Below, one piece after another: positions 1 to 7,283 of a stretch of DNA of 9,435 nt. The translations under genes were made by a program, and so were the position numbers. The DNA is from Bacteroidota bacterium (GTDB lineage Bacteria; Bacteroidota; Bacteroidia; Chitinophagales; Chitinophagaceae). The stretch covers positions 1 to 9,435 of the forward strand of contig JAEZAM010000106.1 in the NCBI GenBank assembly GCA_023430465.1, written 5' to 3'. How positions within the stretch are numbered: the stretch's first letter is position 1; each line of letters opens with the position of its first letter. The notes beneath the pieces were generated by a model. The model had not been told where the DNA came from. It did not search any database and worked only from the letters and a program-made list of their open reading frames with translations.

Positions 1-12
1 CCCCGGGAAAAC

Positions 13-43
13 AAAAGCGGCCCCAGTAGAGAGCCGCTTTTTT
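13..43 (+). terminator. Hairpin terminator at left edge, probably bidirectional
   Basis: A 9-bp perfect stem, AAAAGCGGC at 13-21 with GCCGCTTTT at 33-41, encloses an 11-nt loop. It is followed by T's up to 43, giving a run of six T's at 38-43. On the minus strand the same hairpin is followed by an interrupted U tract, so it could stop transcription from both sides. It most likely ends a plus-strand gene lying left of the window, which cannot be seen here. Confidence 0.7.
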
Positions 44-220
44 CCGCTAAGCAGTTAGAAAGGCGGATACAAAACCAACTAAATCAAAAAAGTATAAGCA
101 GTTAATCTGGCGCTGTTTAAAAACCGCAAATTCACGCACCACGATTATAAAAGACAGCTACCTGTTCCCATTTGCTGCATGATTGGGAAAAATATTTCCG
201 ATTCGGTAAAAATCTCTCAC
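44..220. other. Intergenic stretch between two terminators, no gene seen
   Basis: I see no convincing coding region or promoter here. The decamer TAAGCAGTTA occurs twice (48-57 and 95-104), and GGAAA/TTTCC forms a weak 5-bp inverted repeat at 186-199. Neither is strong enough to assign a role. The stretch lies between the left-edge terminator and the terminator of the leftward efflux operon, as expected for a convergent gene boundary. Confidence 0.5.
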
Positions 221-253
221 AAAAAAAGGCAACCCATTGATGGATTGCCTTTT
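221..253 (-). terminator. Rho-independent terminator of the efflux operon
   Basis: The arms at 224-236 and 241-253 form a 13-bp stem with loop TTGA (237-240). Read on the minus strand, the stem is followed by seven U's (complement of 221-227). The single non-Watson-Crick position (C233 opposite A244 on the plus strand) becomes a G-U wobble only in the minus-strand transcript. The hairpin is therefore better formed for leftward transcription. It begins 24 bp past the stop codon of the RND permease, the last gene of the operon. Confidence 0.85.
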
Positions 254-276
254 ATATATTCATTCACAAGGAAATT

Positions 277-3200
277 TTAGAACCAGCTTCCGATAAATTT
301 CTCATTTACCCTGGCATCCTTGAGTCTGCGGGCGCGCTGTCTCACCTTACGCTTATGCCTTACCATGGTCACGATCATCAGCGGAATGAATAGCAGGGTG
401 ACGGGAGGGATACCCAGGAATGACACCCATTTTCCGCCATACATCCTTCTCATTGGGCGCTTCAGCCGCTCCGCTATCAGGTACATACTTGGTACCATGA
501 TCAGGGTCATGAAGAAGGCGAACGTAAGACCAAAGATGATCGTCCAGGACAACGGCTTCCAGAATGCCACGTTATCACCACCGAAGAAGATCTTCGGATT
601 CAGCTCCTCGAACAGCGAGATGAAGTTGATGTTGAAACCAATGGCCAGTGGGATCAGGGCCAGGATTGCCGCGAGGGCAGTCAGCAATACCGGGATGATC
701 CTCGTTTTACCTGCCTGGATAACGGCTTCCCTGGTTTTAAGGCCGCGGGCCCGCAACTCATCAGCGAACTCGATCACAAGGATACCATTCTTGATAACGA
801 TACCGGCCAGGCCGAGAATACCCACTCCCGTCATGATGATCGAAACCTCCATGCCCGTGATGGCGAAACCTAACAGCACACCGATCACACTGAAGATAAT
901 CTCCGTCAGGATGATGACCGATTTACTGATCGAGTTGAACTGGATAACGAGAATAAACAGTATGAATACGAGCGCCAGGACAAGAGCCATTCCGAGGAAG
1001 GCACCGGTTTCCTGTTGTTGTTCGCTTTCACCGGTCTGGCGGATGGTAACGCCTTCACCCTTGTCTTTGAAGTTGGAAATCTCGCGGGTCAATTGCTCAT
1101 TTACCCCCGCTGCGGTATACCCCTGCGACTCGAGCACATTCGAACGCAGCGTGATCACCCGCTTCTGATTTTTCCTTTTCACACTACCCAGTGTACTTGT
1201 GTAATCCACTTTTACCAGTGAGCTGATAGGTATGCTTTTCACCGCGCCACCTGCTGCCATGTCCTGGAAACGAATATTCATGTTCAGGAGATCGATCAGG
1301 TTTTTGCGCTGGAGTTCTGTATTGCGTAACTGTATCTTGTATTCATCTTCCCCGTCCTTTACTTTCGATATTTCTTTACCGAAGAGTGCCGTGCGGATCT
1401 GCATACCGATCTGAGCGGAAGATACACCTTCGATCAGGGCACGTTGCCGGTCAACGGTAAGTGACACCTCAGGGTTGGTTAGATCCACGTCCATTTTCAA
1501 TTCTTCGATACCGGGTACCTGCACAGAGTCAAGATAGTTCTTCAGGGAAACCGCGGTCTTGATCATCTGGTCGAAATCCTCGCTGGCTATCTCGATATTT
1601 ACCGGCGGATCGGTTGGCGGACCACCCTGTTCCTGGTCAACGGAAAGCTCGGCTCCGGGTATACCTTTTACTACAGCACGTATCGAGTCGAGGTAAGGAC
1701 GGGTATTTTGTCCATGACGTTTTTCAAATTCAACAAAGGAAACCTGTATACGACCCAGTTCCGGCCTTGTGCTACGATCGCCGGATGTAGGATCACCTGC
1801 ACCGATCGCCACGTTCGTGATCACAGATTCTACCACCGGGTTTTTCTTGCCGTTTTCGGTTCCGAGCACGCGGGCCACTTTCTGCTCGAGGGTGCGGGTG
1901 ACGGAGTCTGTGTATTCCACGTCGGTACCTACGGGCAGTTTCAGGTAAACGTAGATCTGGTTCGGATCACCACTGGGGAACAATACCACCGGCAGACCCC
2001 TGATGGCAAATACGAAGATCGAGAAGAAGAACAGGCCGATGGCACCTAATAAAAGGTATACGGGTCGCCATCCTTTCACTGCCCATTTCAACAGGTTCTC
2101 GTAATGATCCATGATCCAGGGCAGTACGCGGTTCTGGAAGCGATGAATAGCACCATCGATAAAATAAGCGTTCAGCACCATCAGGATCGCAAAGAAAATA
2201 AGAAGGTTGCCAAAGAATGTACTGCCGGCAAGATCGAGCAGAATGCCCAGGCCGAGAAGGATCCAGAGCAAGGGCTTTTTGAAAATGTCTTTCTTTTGCT
2301 TCTTATGCTCTCCTTCCGGATGATTCATGAAGTCGACCGCAAAGACGGGGTTCATGATAAACGCCACGATAAGAGAGGCTGCCAATGTGAATATCAGCAT
2401 GGCCGGGAGGTAGATCATGAATTTACCAATGATCCCTGGCCAGAATAACAGCGGGAAGAACGGTGCGAGCGTGGTAAGCGTTCCTGCAAGTACAGGTACA
2501 AACACCTCACCGGCTGCTGCCATGGCGGATTTTTCGGAACTGACCTTACCCTTGCCCTCCATGAAAATACGGTGCGTGTTTTCAATAACCACGATCGCAT
2601 CATCCACGATGATCCCGAGTCCGAAGAGCAACGCGAACAGTACGATGAAGTTGAGGGTTACGTGCGACCCGATGATCAGGTCAGCAACAGGTAGGAATAC
2701 AAACGCCACGAACATACTGAGCGGAACCGACAGCGCCACGAAGAACGCATTGGTGACACCCATGAAGAACATGAGGATCAGCAACACGAGTACGAATCCA
2801 ATGACGATCGAGTTGACGAGTTCAGTAAACGATGCTCTCGTCTGCTTGCTCTGATCACCCGTTATCACTACCTCGAGGTCTTTGGGGAACTGGTCGGCTT
2901 TGAGTTCGTCGGTAATCCGTTTAACATTGTCAGAAGTCTCGATGAGGTTCTCACCTGCCCTCTTGATGATGTTCAGCGTGATTACATTTTTTCCATCAAG
3001 ACGCGCATAGCTTTCAGTTTGCTTGATCGTATCTTTTATCTGAGCGATATCTTTCAGATAGATCGGCGCGCCTTGTGAATTGCGGAGAACGATGTTTTCG
3101 AGTTCCCTGGCTTGTTTGATCTGGCCTTTTAACTGCATCGTCCGGCGCATGTTGCCTACTTCGAGCAAACCACCGGTGATATCAAGATTTTCACGCTGAA

Positions 3201-3861
3201 CGGCTGCTTCAATATTATCGAAAGTGATCCCGGAAGCCTGCATGCGTGCATTGTCTACGTTGATCTGGAATTCCCGTTCGGGCGCACCGACAAGATCAAC
3301 GCGGTTGATCTGCGACAACTCCTCCAGCCTGTCCTGCAGGTCTTCGGCATAGTCCTTCAACTTTACCACATCATAATTACCGCTCACGTTCACGTACATG
3401 ATCGGCTGATCGGAAAAGCTGACCTCCAGGGCGGTGGGTTCTTCCGTGAGATCCGTGGGAAGATCCTGCTTGGCCTTATCGATGGCGTCCTTTACTTTTT
3501 GCAGCGCAATATCCACTTTCACATCGGTGTCAAACTCTACGATAATTGAAGAGAAGTCCTGGAAAGAGGTACTTGTTGTCTTGGTGATCTTTGCACCTGT
3601 GATGCCCTTGATTTGTTTTTCGATGGGCTGGGTCACGAGGTTTTCAATATCCTTGGGCGAGTTACCTACATGTATTGTCTGGATGTAGATGGTTGGGATT
3701 ACGATATCAGGAAACTGCTCCTTCGGAAGTGTCACAAACTGGTTGACACCCCAGAATGTGATCACCAGCATCAGCAGGTAGATCGACGTCCTGTTTTTTA
3801 TACTCCAGGTAGTTGGGCCGAATTGCTTGAACTTCCCGGTGAAATTTTCTAAAGCACTCAT
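277..3861 (-). CDS. RND-family efflux permease (AcrB/ACR_tran type)
   Basis: Inner-membrane pump subunit of a tripartite exporter. By family knowledge it uses the proton gradient to pass drugs, detergents or other amphiphiles to the adaptor and outer-membrane channel. The 1194 residues show the family's duplicated layout: TM1 at about 24-44, a large periplasmic loop, TM2-6 at about 351-508, TM7 at about 601-622, a second periplasmic loop, and TM8-12 at about 954-1130. Proton-relay residues are present: the Asp pair D420-D421 in TM4 (GIIVDDAIVVIEN) and Lys1024 in TM10 (IVIKNGILVIEF). It is longer than the usual 1030-1050 residues. An insertion around 509-600 holds one or two extra hydrophobic stretches (about 531-568), and a further one lies at 1150-1168 before a very basic tail. 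It is the last gene of the operon, 62 bp after the adaptor, starts with ATG without a Shine-Dalgarno, and is followed by a terminator. The reading frame is intact. Substrate cannot be deduced; an AcrB-like multidrug role is likelier than metal export, because no methionine-rich relay is evident. Confidence 0.95.
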   Translation of the reverse strand: MSALENFTGKFKQFGPTTWSIKNRTSIYLLMLVITFWGVNQFVTLPKEQFPDIVIPTIYIQTIHVGNSPKDIENLVTQPIEKQIKGITGAKITKTTSTSFQDFSSIIVEFDTDVKVDIALQKVKDAIDKAKQDLPTDLTEEPTALEVSFSDQPIMYVNVSGNYDVVKLKDYAEDLQDRLEELSQINRVDLVGAPEREFQINVDNARMQASGITFDNIEAAVQRENLDITGGLLEVGNMRRTMQLKGQIKQARELENIVLRNSQGAPIYLKDIAQIKDTIKQTESYARLDGKNVITLNIIKRAGENLIETSDNVKRITDELKADQFPKDLEVVITGDQSKQTRASFTELVNSIVIGFVLVLLILMFFMGVTNAFFVALSVPLSMFVAFVFLPVADLIIGSHVTLNFIVLFALLFGLGIIVDDAIVVIENTHRIFMEGKGKVSSEKSAMAAAGEVFVPVLAGTLTTLAPFFPLLFWPGIIGKFMIYLPAMLIFTLAASLIVAFIMNPVFAVDFMNHPEGEHKKQKKDIFKKPLLWILLGLGILLDLAGSTFFGNLLIFFAILMVLNAYFIDGAIHRFQNRVLPWIMDHYENLLKWAVKGWRPVYLLLGAIGLFFFSIFVFAIRGLPVVLFPSGDPNQIYVYLKLPVGTDVEYTDSVTRTLEQKVARVLGTENGKKNPVVESVITNVAIGAGDPTSGDRSTRPELGRIQVSFVEFEKRHGQNTRPYLDSIRAVVKGIPGAELSVDQEQGGPPTDPPVNIEIASEDFDQMIKTAVSLKNYLDSVQVPGIEELKMDVDLTNPEVSLTVDRQRALIEGVSSAQIGMQIRTALFGKEISKVKDGEDEYKIQLRNTELQRKNLIDLLNMNIRFQDMAAGGAVKSIPISSLVKVDYTSTLGSVKRKNQKRVITLRSNVLESQGYTAAGVNEQLTREISNFKDKGEGVTIRQTGESEQQQETGAFLGMALVLALVFILFILVIQFNSISKSVIILTEIIFSVIGVLLGFAITGMEVSIIMTGVGILGLAGIVIKNGILVIEFADELRARGLKTREAVIQAGKTRIIPVLLTALAAILALIPLAIGFNINFISLFEELNPKIFFGGDNVAFWKPLSWTIIFGLTFAFFMTLIMVPSMYLIAERLKRPMRRMYGGKWVSFLGIPPVTLLFIPLMIVTMVRHKRKVRQRARRLKDARVNEKFIGSWF

Positions 3862-3881
3862 GGAATTAGTTTATTAGTGTG

Positions 3882-3899
3882 AGACAGTGTCACCTGTCT
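3882..3899. repeat. Short inverted repeat in the adaptor-permease spacer
   Basis: AGACAG at 3882-3887 and CTGTCT at 3894-3899 form a perfect 6-bp inverted repeat around a 6-nt loop. It lies in the 62-bp gap between the adaptor stop and the permease start. It has no U tract, so it is not a terminator. It could be a small mRNA hairpin affecting stability or ribosome loading between the two genes, but 6-bp arms may also be chance. Confidence 0.3.
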
Positions 3900-3923
3900 G
3901 CATATTGTTCCGATCTGTTTATC

Positions 3924-5135
3924 TTAAAGGCTTGTCGTGATCAATTGACCATCATACAAACCCTGGAATCCTTCGCTGATCACCTGGTCACCTGCGGCAA
4001 GTCCGCTCTTCACTTCCAGTTTGTCTGCATATAGCTCTCCGACCACTACCTGCTTTTTGCGGGCAACCAGCTTACCGTTTTCATTTGCTGCCACCATTAC
4101 GAATTTTCCCTTCTCATCATTTTGCAACGTATTGACGGGGATGGTGATCGCATCTGACTTTGTGTAATCCTGGATCTGCACCAGGGCGATCTGGTTTGGA
4201 CGAAGGCTTTTATCAGCAGGAAGTTTACCTTCTACGTTGAAGGAACGTGTGATCGGATCGATCAGGTTACCCGCCACGTTGACTTTGGTAGTGATCACCT
4301 TGTTCCCTGCTTCGGGCAATGTCACCCTGAGGGTAGAACCAACACGTACACGTTCCAGGTAATTTTCAGGTATCTGAACCTGCACCTTCAGGTCGCCGGT
4401 GTTAACGATCTGGATTTGTTGTCCTCCAGCCATGAACATCTCGCCGGGGCGGACATCCACTTTGTTGATGGTGCCGCTGATCTCTGCTGTAACATTAGAA
4501 AAGCTCACCACTTCCTGCGCGAGGCGAACATTGGCCTGGGCTGCATTCAACTGGCTTTGCAGTGCCTCTACATTTGTTTTGGCATTCAGCACCTGGATCT
4601 CAGTGCCGATTTTTTCTTTCCATAAATTCTGCTGGCGCTGATAGATGCTTTGTGCCTGTTCAAGCTGGGCGCGGATACCGCTGATCTGTTGCTGGGCAAC
4701 AGCGAGTTGCTGGCGGGCCGTAGCATCATCAAGCTTTACGAGCAGTTGTCCTTTGCCGACTTTCTGGCCTTCTTTCACATGAACAGAACGAACAAGACCA
4801 CCCTGACCACGAGGTGCTGCGAAGGCAACGTTCAGTGCTTCGATCTTACCCTGCAGGTCAATAAAGTGTGTGAAGGTGTCCGCCGCAACCGGCATCAGTG
4901 CCACGAGTTTGGCCTTCTGGCTGGCAGCATTGGGATCAAGTTTGGCGATCTCCTCTTCGAGTTTCAGGATGTTATCATTGATCTTTTTCTGCTCGATCTT
5001 GTATTTCTCGAGCTCGGCTTTTTTATCCCCGAGTTTTCCTTTTTCATCTTTCGAACTGCTGCCGCAGGATGCGAGCACCAGGACCGTCACAGCGGCCATC
5101 AGTATCCTTTGCATATTATATATTTTAGTGGTCAT
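3924..5135 (-). CDS. RND efflux periplasmic adaptor (membrane fusion protein), lipoprotein
   Basis: Links the inner-membrane RND pump to the outer-membrane channel. The 403 residues start with a lipoprotein signal: basic start, hydrophobic run 11-22, lipobox L-A-S-C with Cys24. The mature protein would thus be lipid-anchored. A Lys/Glu-rich stretch at about 30-67 (heptad-like, predicted coiled coil) precedes the usual body. The first biotinyl-lipoyl half lies at about 112-137 (GGLVRSVHVKEGQKVGKGQ). The alpha-helical hairpin (about 138-210) is rich in Gln/Ala. The second lipoyl half is at about 219-245 (ISGTINKVDVRPGE), followed by beta-barrel and membrane-proximal domains at about 250-400, a classic HlyD/AcrA plan. 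An internal ATG (Met8) would give an equally good signal peptide, so the start could be 21 bp downstream. It sits 19 bp after the outer-membrane factor gene and 62 bp before the permease, in the same operon. No frame problems are seen. Confidence 0.93.
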   Translation of the reverse strand: MTTKIYNMQRILMAAVTVLVLASCGSSSKDEKGKLGDKKAELEKYKIEQKKINDNILKLEEEIAKLDPNAASQKAKLVALMPVAADTFTHFIDLQGKIEALNVAFAAPRGQGGLVRSVHVKEGQKVGKGQLLVKLDDATARQQLAVAQQQISGIRAQLEQAQSIYQRQQNLWKEKIGTEIQVLNAKTNVEALQSQLNAAQANVRLAQEVVSFSNVTAEISGTINKVDVRPGEMFMAGGQQIQIVNTGDLKVQVQIPENYLERVRVGSTLRVTLPEAGNKVITTKVNVAGNLIDPITRSFNVEGKLPADKSLRPNQIALVQIQDYTKSDAITIPVNTLQNDEKGKFVMVAANENGKLVARKKQVVVGELYADKLEVKSGLAAGDQVISEGFQGLYDGQLITTSL

Positions 5136-5154
5136 GGTTTGAATTATTTATAGG

Positions 5155-6525
5155 TTAAAGTCTGCCGGTTGCACGGAGGAAATCCGTTTTTGCAATGATG
5201 GCATTATAAAGTGCGTTGATATAATTTGTTTGTGCCGCCTTAAGATCCGTTTGTGCGTTGGTGATCTCGATCTGCTCACCTAAACCTTCTTCAAACTTCC
5301 GGCGTGTCTGCTCATATACGGATTCCGCCAGGGCCATGTTCTTTTTCTGATAGTCCATGTTCGTGATGGCGTAGCTGTAATTGTTTCGCGCGGCCTGCAC
5401 TTCGTTATCGATGTTAATCTTGAGGGCTTCCCGGTTATTGACCGCCTGGCGTTGTACCAGTTTTGCGCGTGCAATGCGGGCATTGGTTGCGAAGCCATTA
5501 AAGATGGGAATGTTGAGGTTCAGGGTAAATGCCGAGATGTCAAACCAGTCGCGGTTCTGTCCACCACCTTTGAAAAAATCGAACTCGTTCCGCTGCGCAT
5601 TCTTATTATAGTATCCATTTACAGACAAGGTCGGGATCTTGCTCAAACGGTAACGTTGAATGTCATAGTCACGCAGTTTCACCCCAAGTTCAGCGTACTG
5701 GTAATCCGGGCGCTGGTTGTAATTGAAATCGGCCGCCTCCAGTGCACCTTCACGAACCTGAGCGTCGCTGAGTGTATCGGTCAGCACCAGTTCATTTCTG
5801 ATGGGCATACCCATCAGCACTTTCAGACCGAGATAGCCGTTGCTGATCTGGTTCAATACATTGGCTTTTTCTGTTTGCAGGTTGGCGATCTGTACATCCA
5901 CGCGATCAATGGCCAGTTGTTCAGCAAAACCATTGTCAAACATCACTTTCGTATTATACCGGAGTTTTTCCAGGCGGGTGATGTTGGAATCGATCAATTC
6001 AAGTTGCGTCGCCCCAACTACCAGTTGGTAGTATATCTTATGTACGTTGGTCCGGATATCCAGTTCAGTTACTTCAACGTTCTTCTGTTGAAAATCAATC
6101 AGCGTTTTCCTTGCCCGCAGGCCGGTGAACACCTGCCCGTCGAAAAGAAGCTGGCTGATGGAGACACCACCGGTCGCTCCCCATTTCACACCAAAGGCAA
6201 GCTTTTCAAATGTGCCGGGTTGGCCTCCGAAGAATTCCGCCGGAACGAGGCTTACGGGCAGTTTTGCATTGTAGGTCAGGGAGCCGCTCGCGCTGAGTTG
6301 CGGGTAAGCGCTACCTGTGACCTCGCGGTTTGTTTGTTGCTGTATCTGAACTTCCAGCAGGGCGTTCTTCACGGCCACGCTGTTTTTCATGGCATAGTCC
6401 ACTGCCTGCTGAAGGGATAGTTCGTAACGTTGAGCGGTTGTATCATTTGTTTGTGCTTCAAGGCAGGCTGGCGACAGCATCACCAGCAGTATCCATATCC
6501 ATCTCATATTTCCCGATTTATTCAT
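5155..6525 (-). CDS. TolC-family outer membrane efflux protein
   Basis: Outer-membrane channel subunit of the pump, expected to form a trimeric beta-barrel with a long periplasmic alpha-tunnel. The 456 residues match the usual size. An N-terminal signal peptide runs to about residue 25 (hydrophobic 9-21, likely cleavage after EAQ). Two outer-membrane-efflux repeats follow: about 35-240, starting with SLQQAVDYAMKNS and ending in LKVLMGM, and about 270-455, with IPIFNGF at 339-345. The second ends in the typical ALYNAIIAKTDFLRATGRL. Long helical Gln/Asn/Ala-rich stretches fit the tunnel helices. The ATG start overlaps the last 8 bp of the TetR gene, which argues for translational coupling. Met7 is an alternative start with a shorter n-region. 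A Cys at 21 is not in a good lipobox (S-P-A-C), so I do not call it a lipoprotein. The gene is followed after 19 bp by the adaptor gene. Confidence 0.93.
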   Translation of the reverse strand: MNKSGNMRWIWILLVMLSPACLEAQTNDTTAQRYELSLQQAVDYAMKNSVAVKNALLEVQIQQQTNREVTGSAYPQLSASGSLTYNAKLPVSLVPAEFFGGQPGTFEKLAFGVKWGATGGVSISQLLFDGQVFTGLRARKTLIDFQQKNVEVTELDIRTNVHKIYYQLVVGATQLELIDSNITRLEKLRYNTKVMFDNGFAEQLAIDRVDVQIANLQTEKANVLNQISNGYLGLKVLMGMPIRNELVLTDTLSDAQVREGALEAADFNYNQRPDYQYAELGVKLRDYDIQRYRLSKIPTLSVNGYYNKNAQRNEFDFFKGGGQNRDWFDISAFTLNLNIPIFNGFATNARIARAKLVQRQAVNNREALKINIDNEVQAARNNYSYAITNMDYQKKNMALAESVYEQTRRKFEEGLGEQIEITNAQTDLKAAQTNYINALYNAIIAKTDFLRATGRL

Positions 6526-7144
6526 GATTAAGGTTTTTTTGTCGTTGCATTGTATACTTCTGAATCAGCTTATGTCCCTTGATGGTGGCCAGACCGTAGA
6601 CGAAATGTTCCATAATTATCTGGGAAATGGCGCCAAGACTGGTTTTACCGGGAGGGAAAACATTTACATTGAAGGGGATCATCATCGATTCCAGCCGGAA
6701 TTTGCCCATCACATCGATATTGATCTCGGGGCGGTATAGTTCGTCCTTTATTCCCCATTCCAGGTTTTCCCGAATGAGTCGCTGAAGGAATTTGTCCTTG
6801 TACTGCCGGAAGCGCTGGTAGGCGGGAAAATGGAATTTTTCCAGGTCATAGAGAAGCATGGGATTCATGTCATTCATTTGCTCGAGCACACGGTCCATCG
6901 ACAGGAAGATTTCATGCACGGCGTCCTTTGCTTCACCCTTGCAGTTCATACAGTCCACTTCCATTTCACCGATGTGGCTGTCGATGACCGCTTCCACGAG
7001 CTCGTCCTTATCCGCGTAGTACTGGTAAACGGTCTTTTTCGACATACCGACATTGTTAGCGATGTCATCCATAGACACCGACCGTATGCCAAACTGCAGA
7101 AATAATTGCTCCGCCTTTCTTAATATGCGTTCCTTTGCCTCCAA
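6518..7144 (-). CDS. TetR/AcrR-family transcriptional regulator of the efflux operon
   Basis: DNA-binding regulator, 208 residues, normal length for the family. The N-terminal TetR domain (about 1-50) shows the typical ILRKAEQLFLQFGIRSVSMDDIANNVGMSKKTVYQYYADKDEL pattern across 7-49, with the recognition helix near 34-43. The rest is a helical ligand-binding and dimerisation domain. The start is TTG: an in-frame TAA lies about 36 bp upstream, no ATG occurs in between, and the first in-frame ATG is Met25, inside the DNA-binding domain, so starting there would destroy it. The gene is first in the operon and its last 8 bp overlap the outer-membrane factor gene. A large palindrome covers its promoter, so it most likely represses itself and the pump and releases DNA on binding a pump substrate (inference from the AcrR/TtgR-type paradigm). 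A C-M-N-C pair (Cys65, Cys68) just after the DNA-binding domain is unusual and could respond to thiols or metal, but that is unproven. Confidence 0.93.
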   Translation of the reverse strand: MEAKERILRKAEQLFLQFGIRSVSMDDIANNVGMSKKTVYQYYADKDELVEAVIDSHIGEMEVDCMNCKGEAKDAVHEIFLSMDRVLEQMNDMNPMLLYDLEKFHFPAYQRFRQYKDKFLQRLIRENLEWGIKDELYRPEINIDVMGKFRLESMMIPFNVNVFPPGKTSLGAISQIIMEHFVYGLATIKGHKLIQKYTMQRQKNLNHE

Positions 7145-7161
7145 ATCAGAAAATTGAGGAG

Positions 7162-7192
7162 CAAAACTATGGAAACTTTAATCGTTACCAAA
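7162..7192 (-). promoter_or_regulatory. Bacteroidota-type promoter of the tetR-efflux operon
   Basis: Read on the minus strand, TTTG (complement of 7189-7192) and TAGTTTTG (complement of 7162-7169) are separated by 19 nt. This matches the Bacteroidota primary sigma consensus TTTG ... TAnnTTTG exactly in both elements. The expected transcript start lies a few bases beyond 7162, about 10-14 nt before the TTG codon at 7144, so the leader would be very short. Confidence 0.75.
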
Positions 7193-7200
7193 GTTTCCAT
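7169..7200. promoter_or_regulatory. Palindromic operator, probable TetR binding site
   Basis: ATGGAAACTTT (7169-7179) and AAAGTTTCCAT (7190-7200) are perfect 11-bp inverted arms around a 10-bp spacer. The site covers the -33 element and the whole spacer of the operon promoter and reaches the first base of the -7 element. This is a classic position for steric repression. The size fits a TetR dimer or pair of dimers. It also lies upstream of the divergent DUF502 gene, which it could influence. Confidence 0.8.
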
Positions 7201-7229
7201 CCATTATTTTATCCATTCATAACAATTTG

Positions 7230-7249
7230 ATGAACTAACAATTGTTCAT
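7230..7249. repeat. Secondary inverted repeat in the divergent intergenic region
   Basis: ATGAAC (7230-7235) and GTTCAT (7244-7249) form a 6-bp inverted repeat, overlapping the 10-bp palindrome AACAATTGTT (7237-7246). It lies between the TetR operator and the start of the DUF502 gene, next to that gene's likely promoter. Its sequence does not resemble the operator arms, so a different binding protein or chance are both possible. Confidence 0.35.
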
Positions 7250-7268
7250 GTAACGGTTATTACCTTTA
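7242..7268 (+). promoter_or_regulatory. Possible promoter of the DUF502 gene
   Basis: TACCTTTA at 7261-7268 matches TAnnTTTG in all but the last base. TTG at 7242-7244 could serve as -33 element, but the 16-nt spacing is shorter than usual. The start point would lie about 10 nt before the ATG at 7284, similar to the short leader on the other side of the divergent region. This is a weak call. Confidence 0.3.
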
Positions 7269-7283
7269 TATAAACACAAGTGT

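Noticed and set aside
179..280. Small plus-strand frame of about 33 codons beginning MIGKNISDSV
   Set aside because: It runs through the operon terminator hairpin into the permease stop region, and no start signal is visible.
320..1168. Plus-strand open frame of 282 codons opposite the permease 3' end
   Set aside because: It is antisense to conserved permease helices, has a Ser/Thr/Arg/Met-rich composition unlike a real protein, and has no promoter or partner gene.
5452..6420. Long plus-strand open frame of 322 codons opposite the outer-membrane factor gene
   Set aside because: It lies wholly antisense to a clear TolC-family gene, its product resembles no family I know, and its residue make-up is what the reverse of that gene would give.
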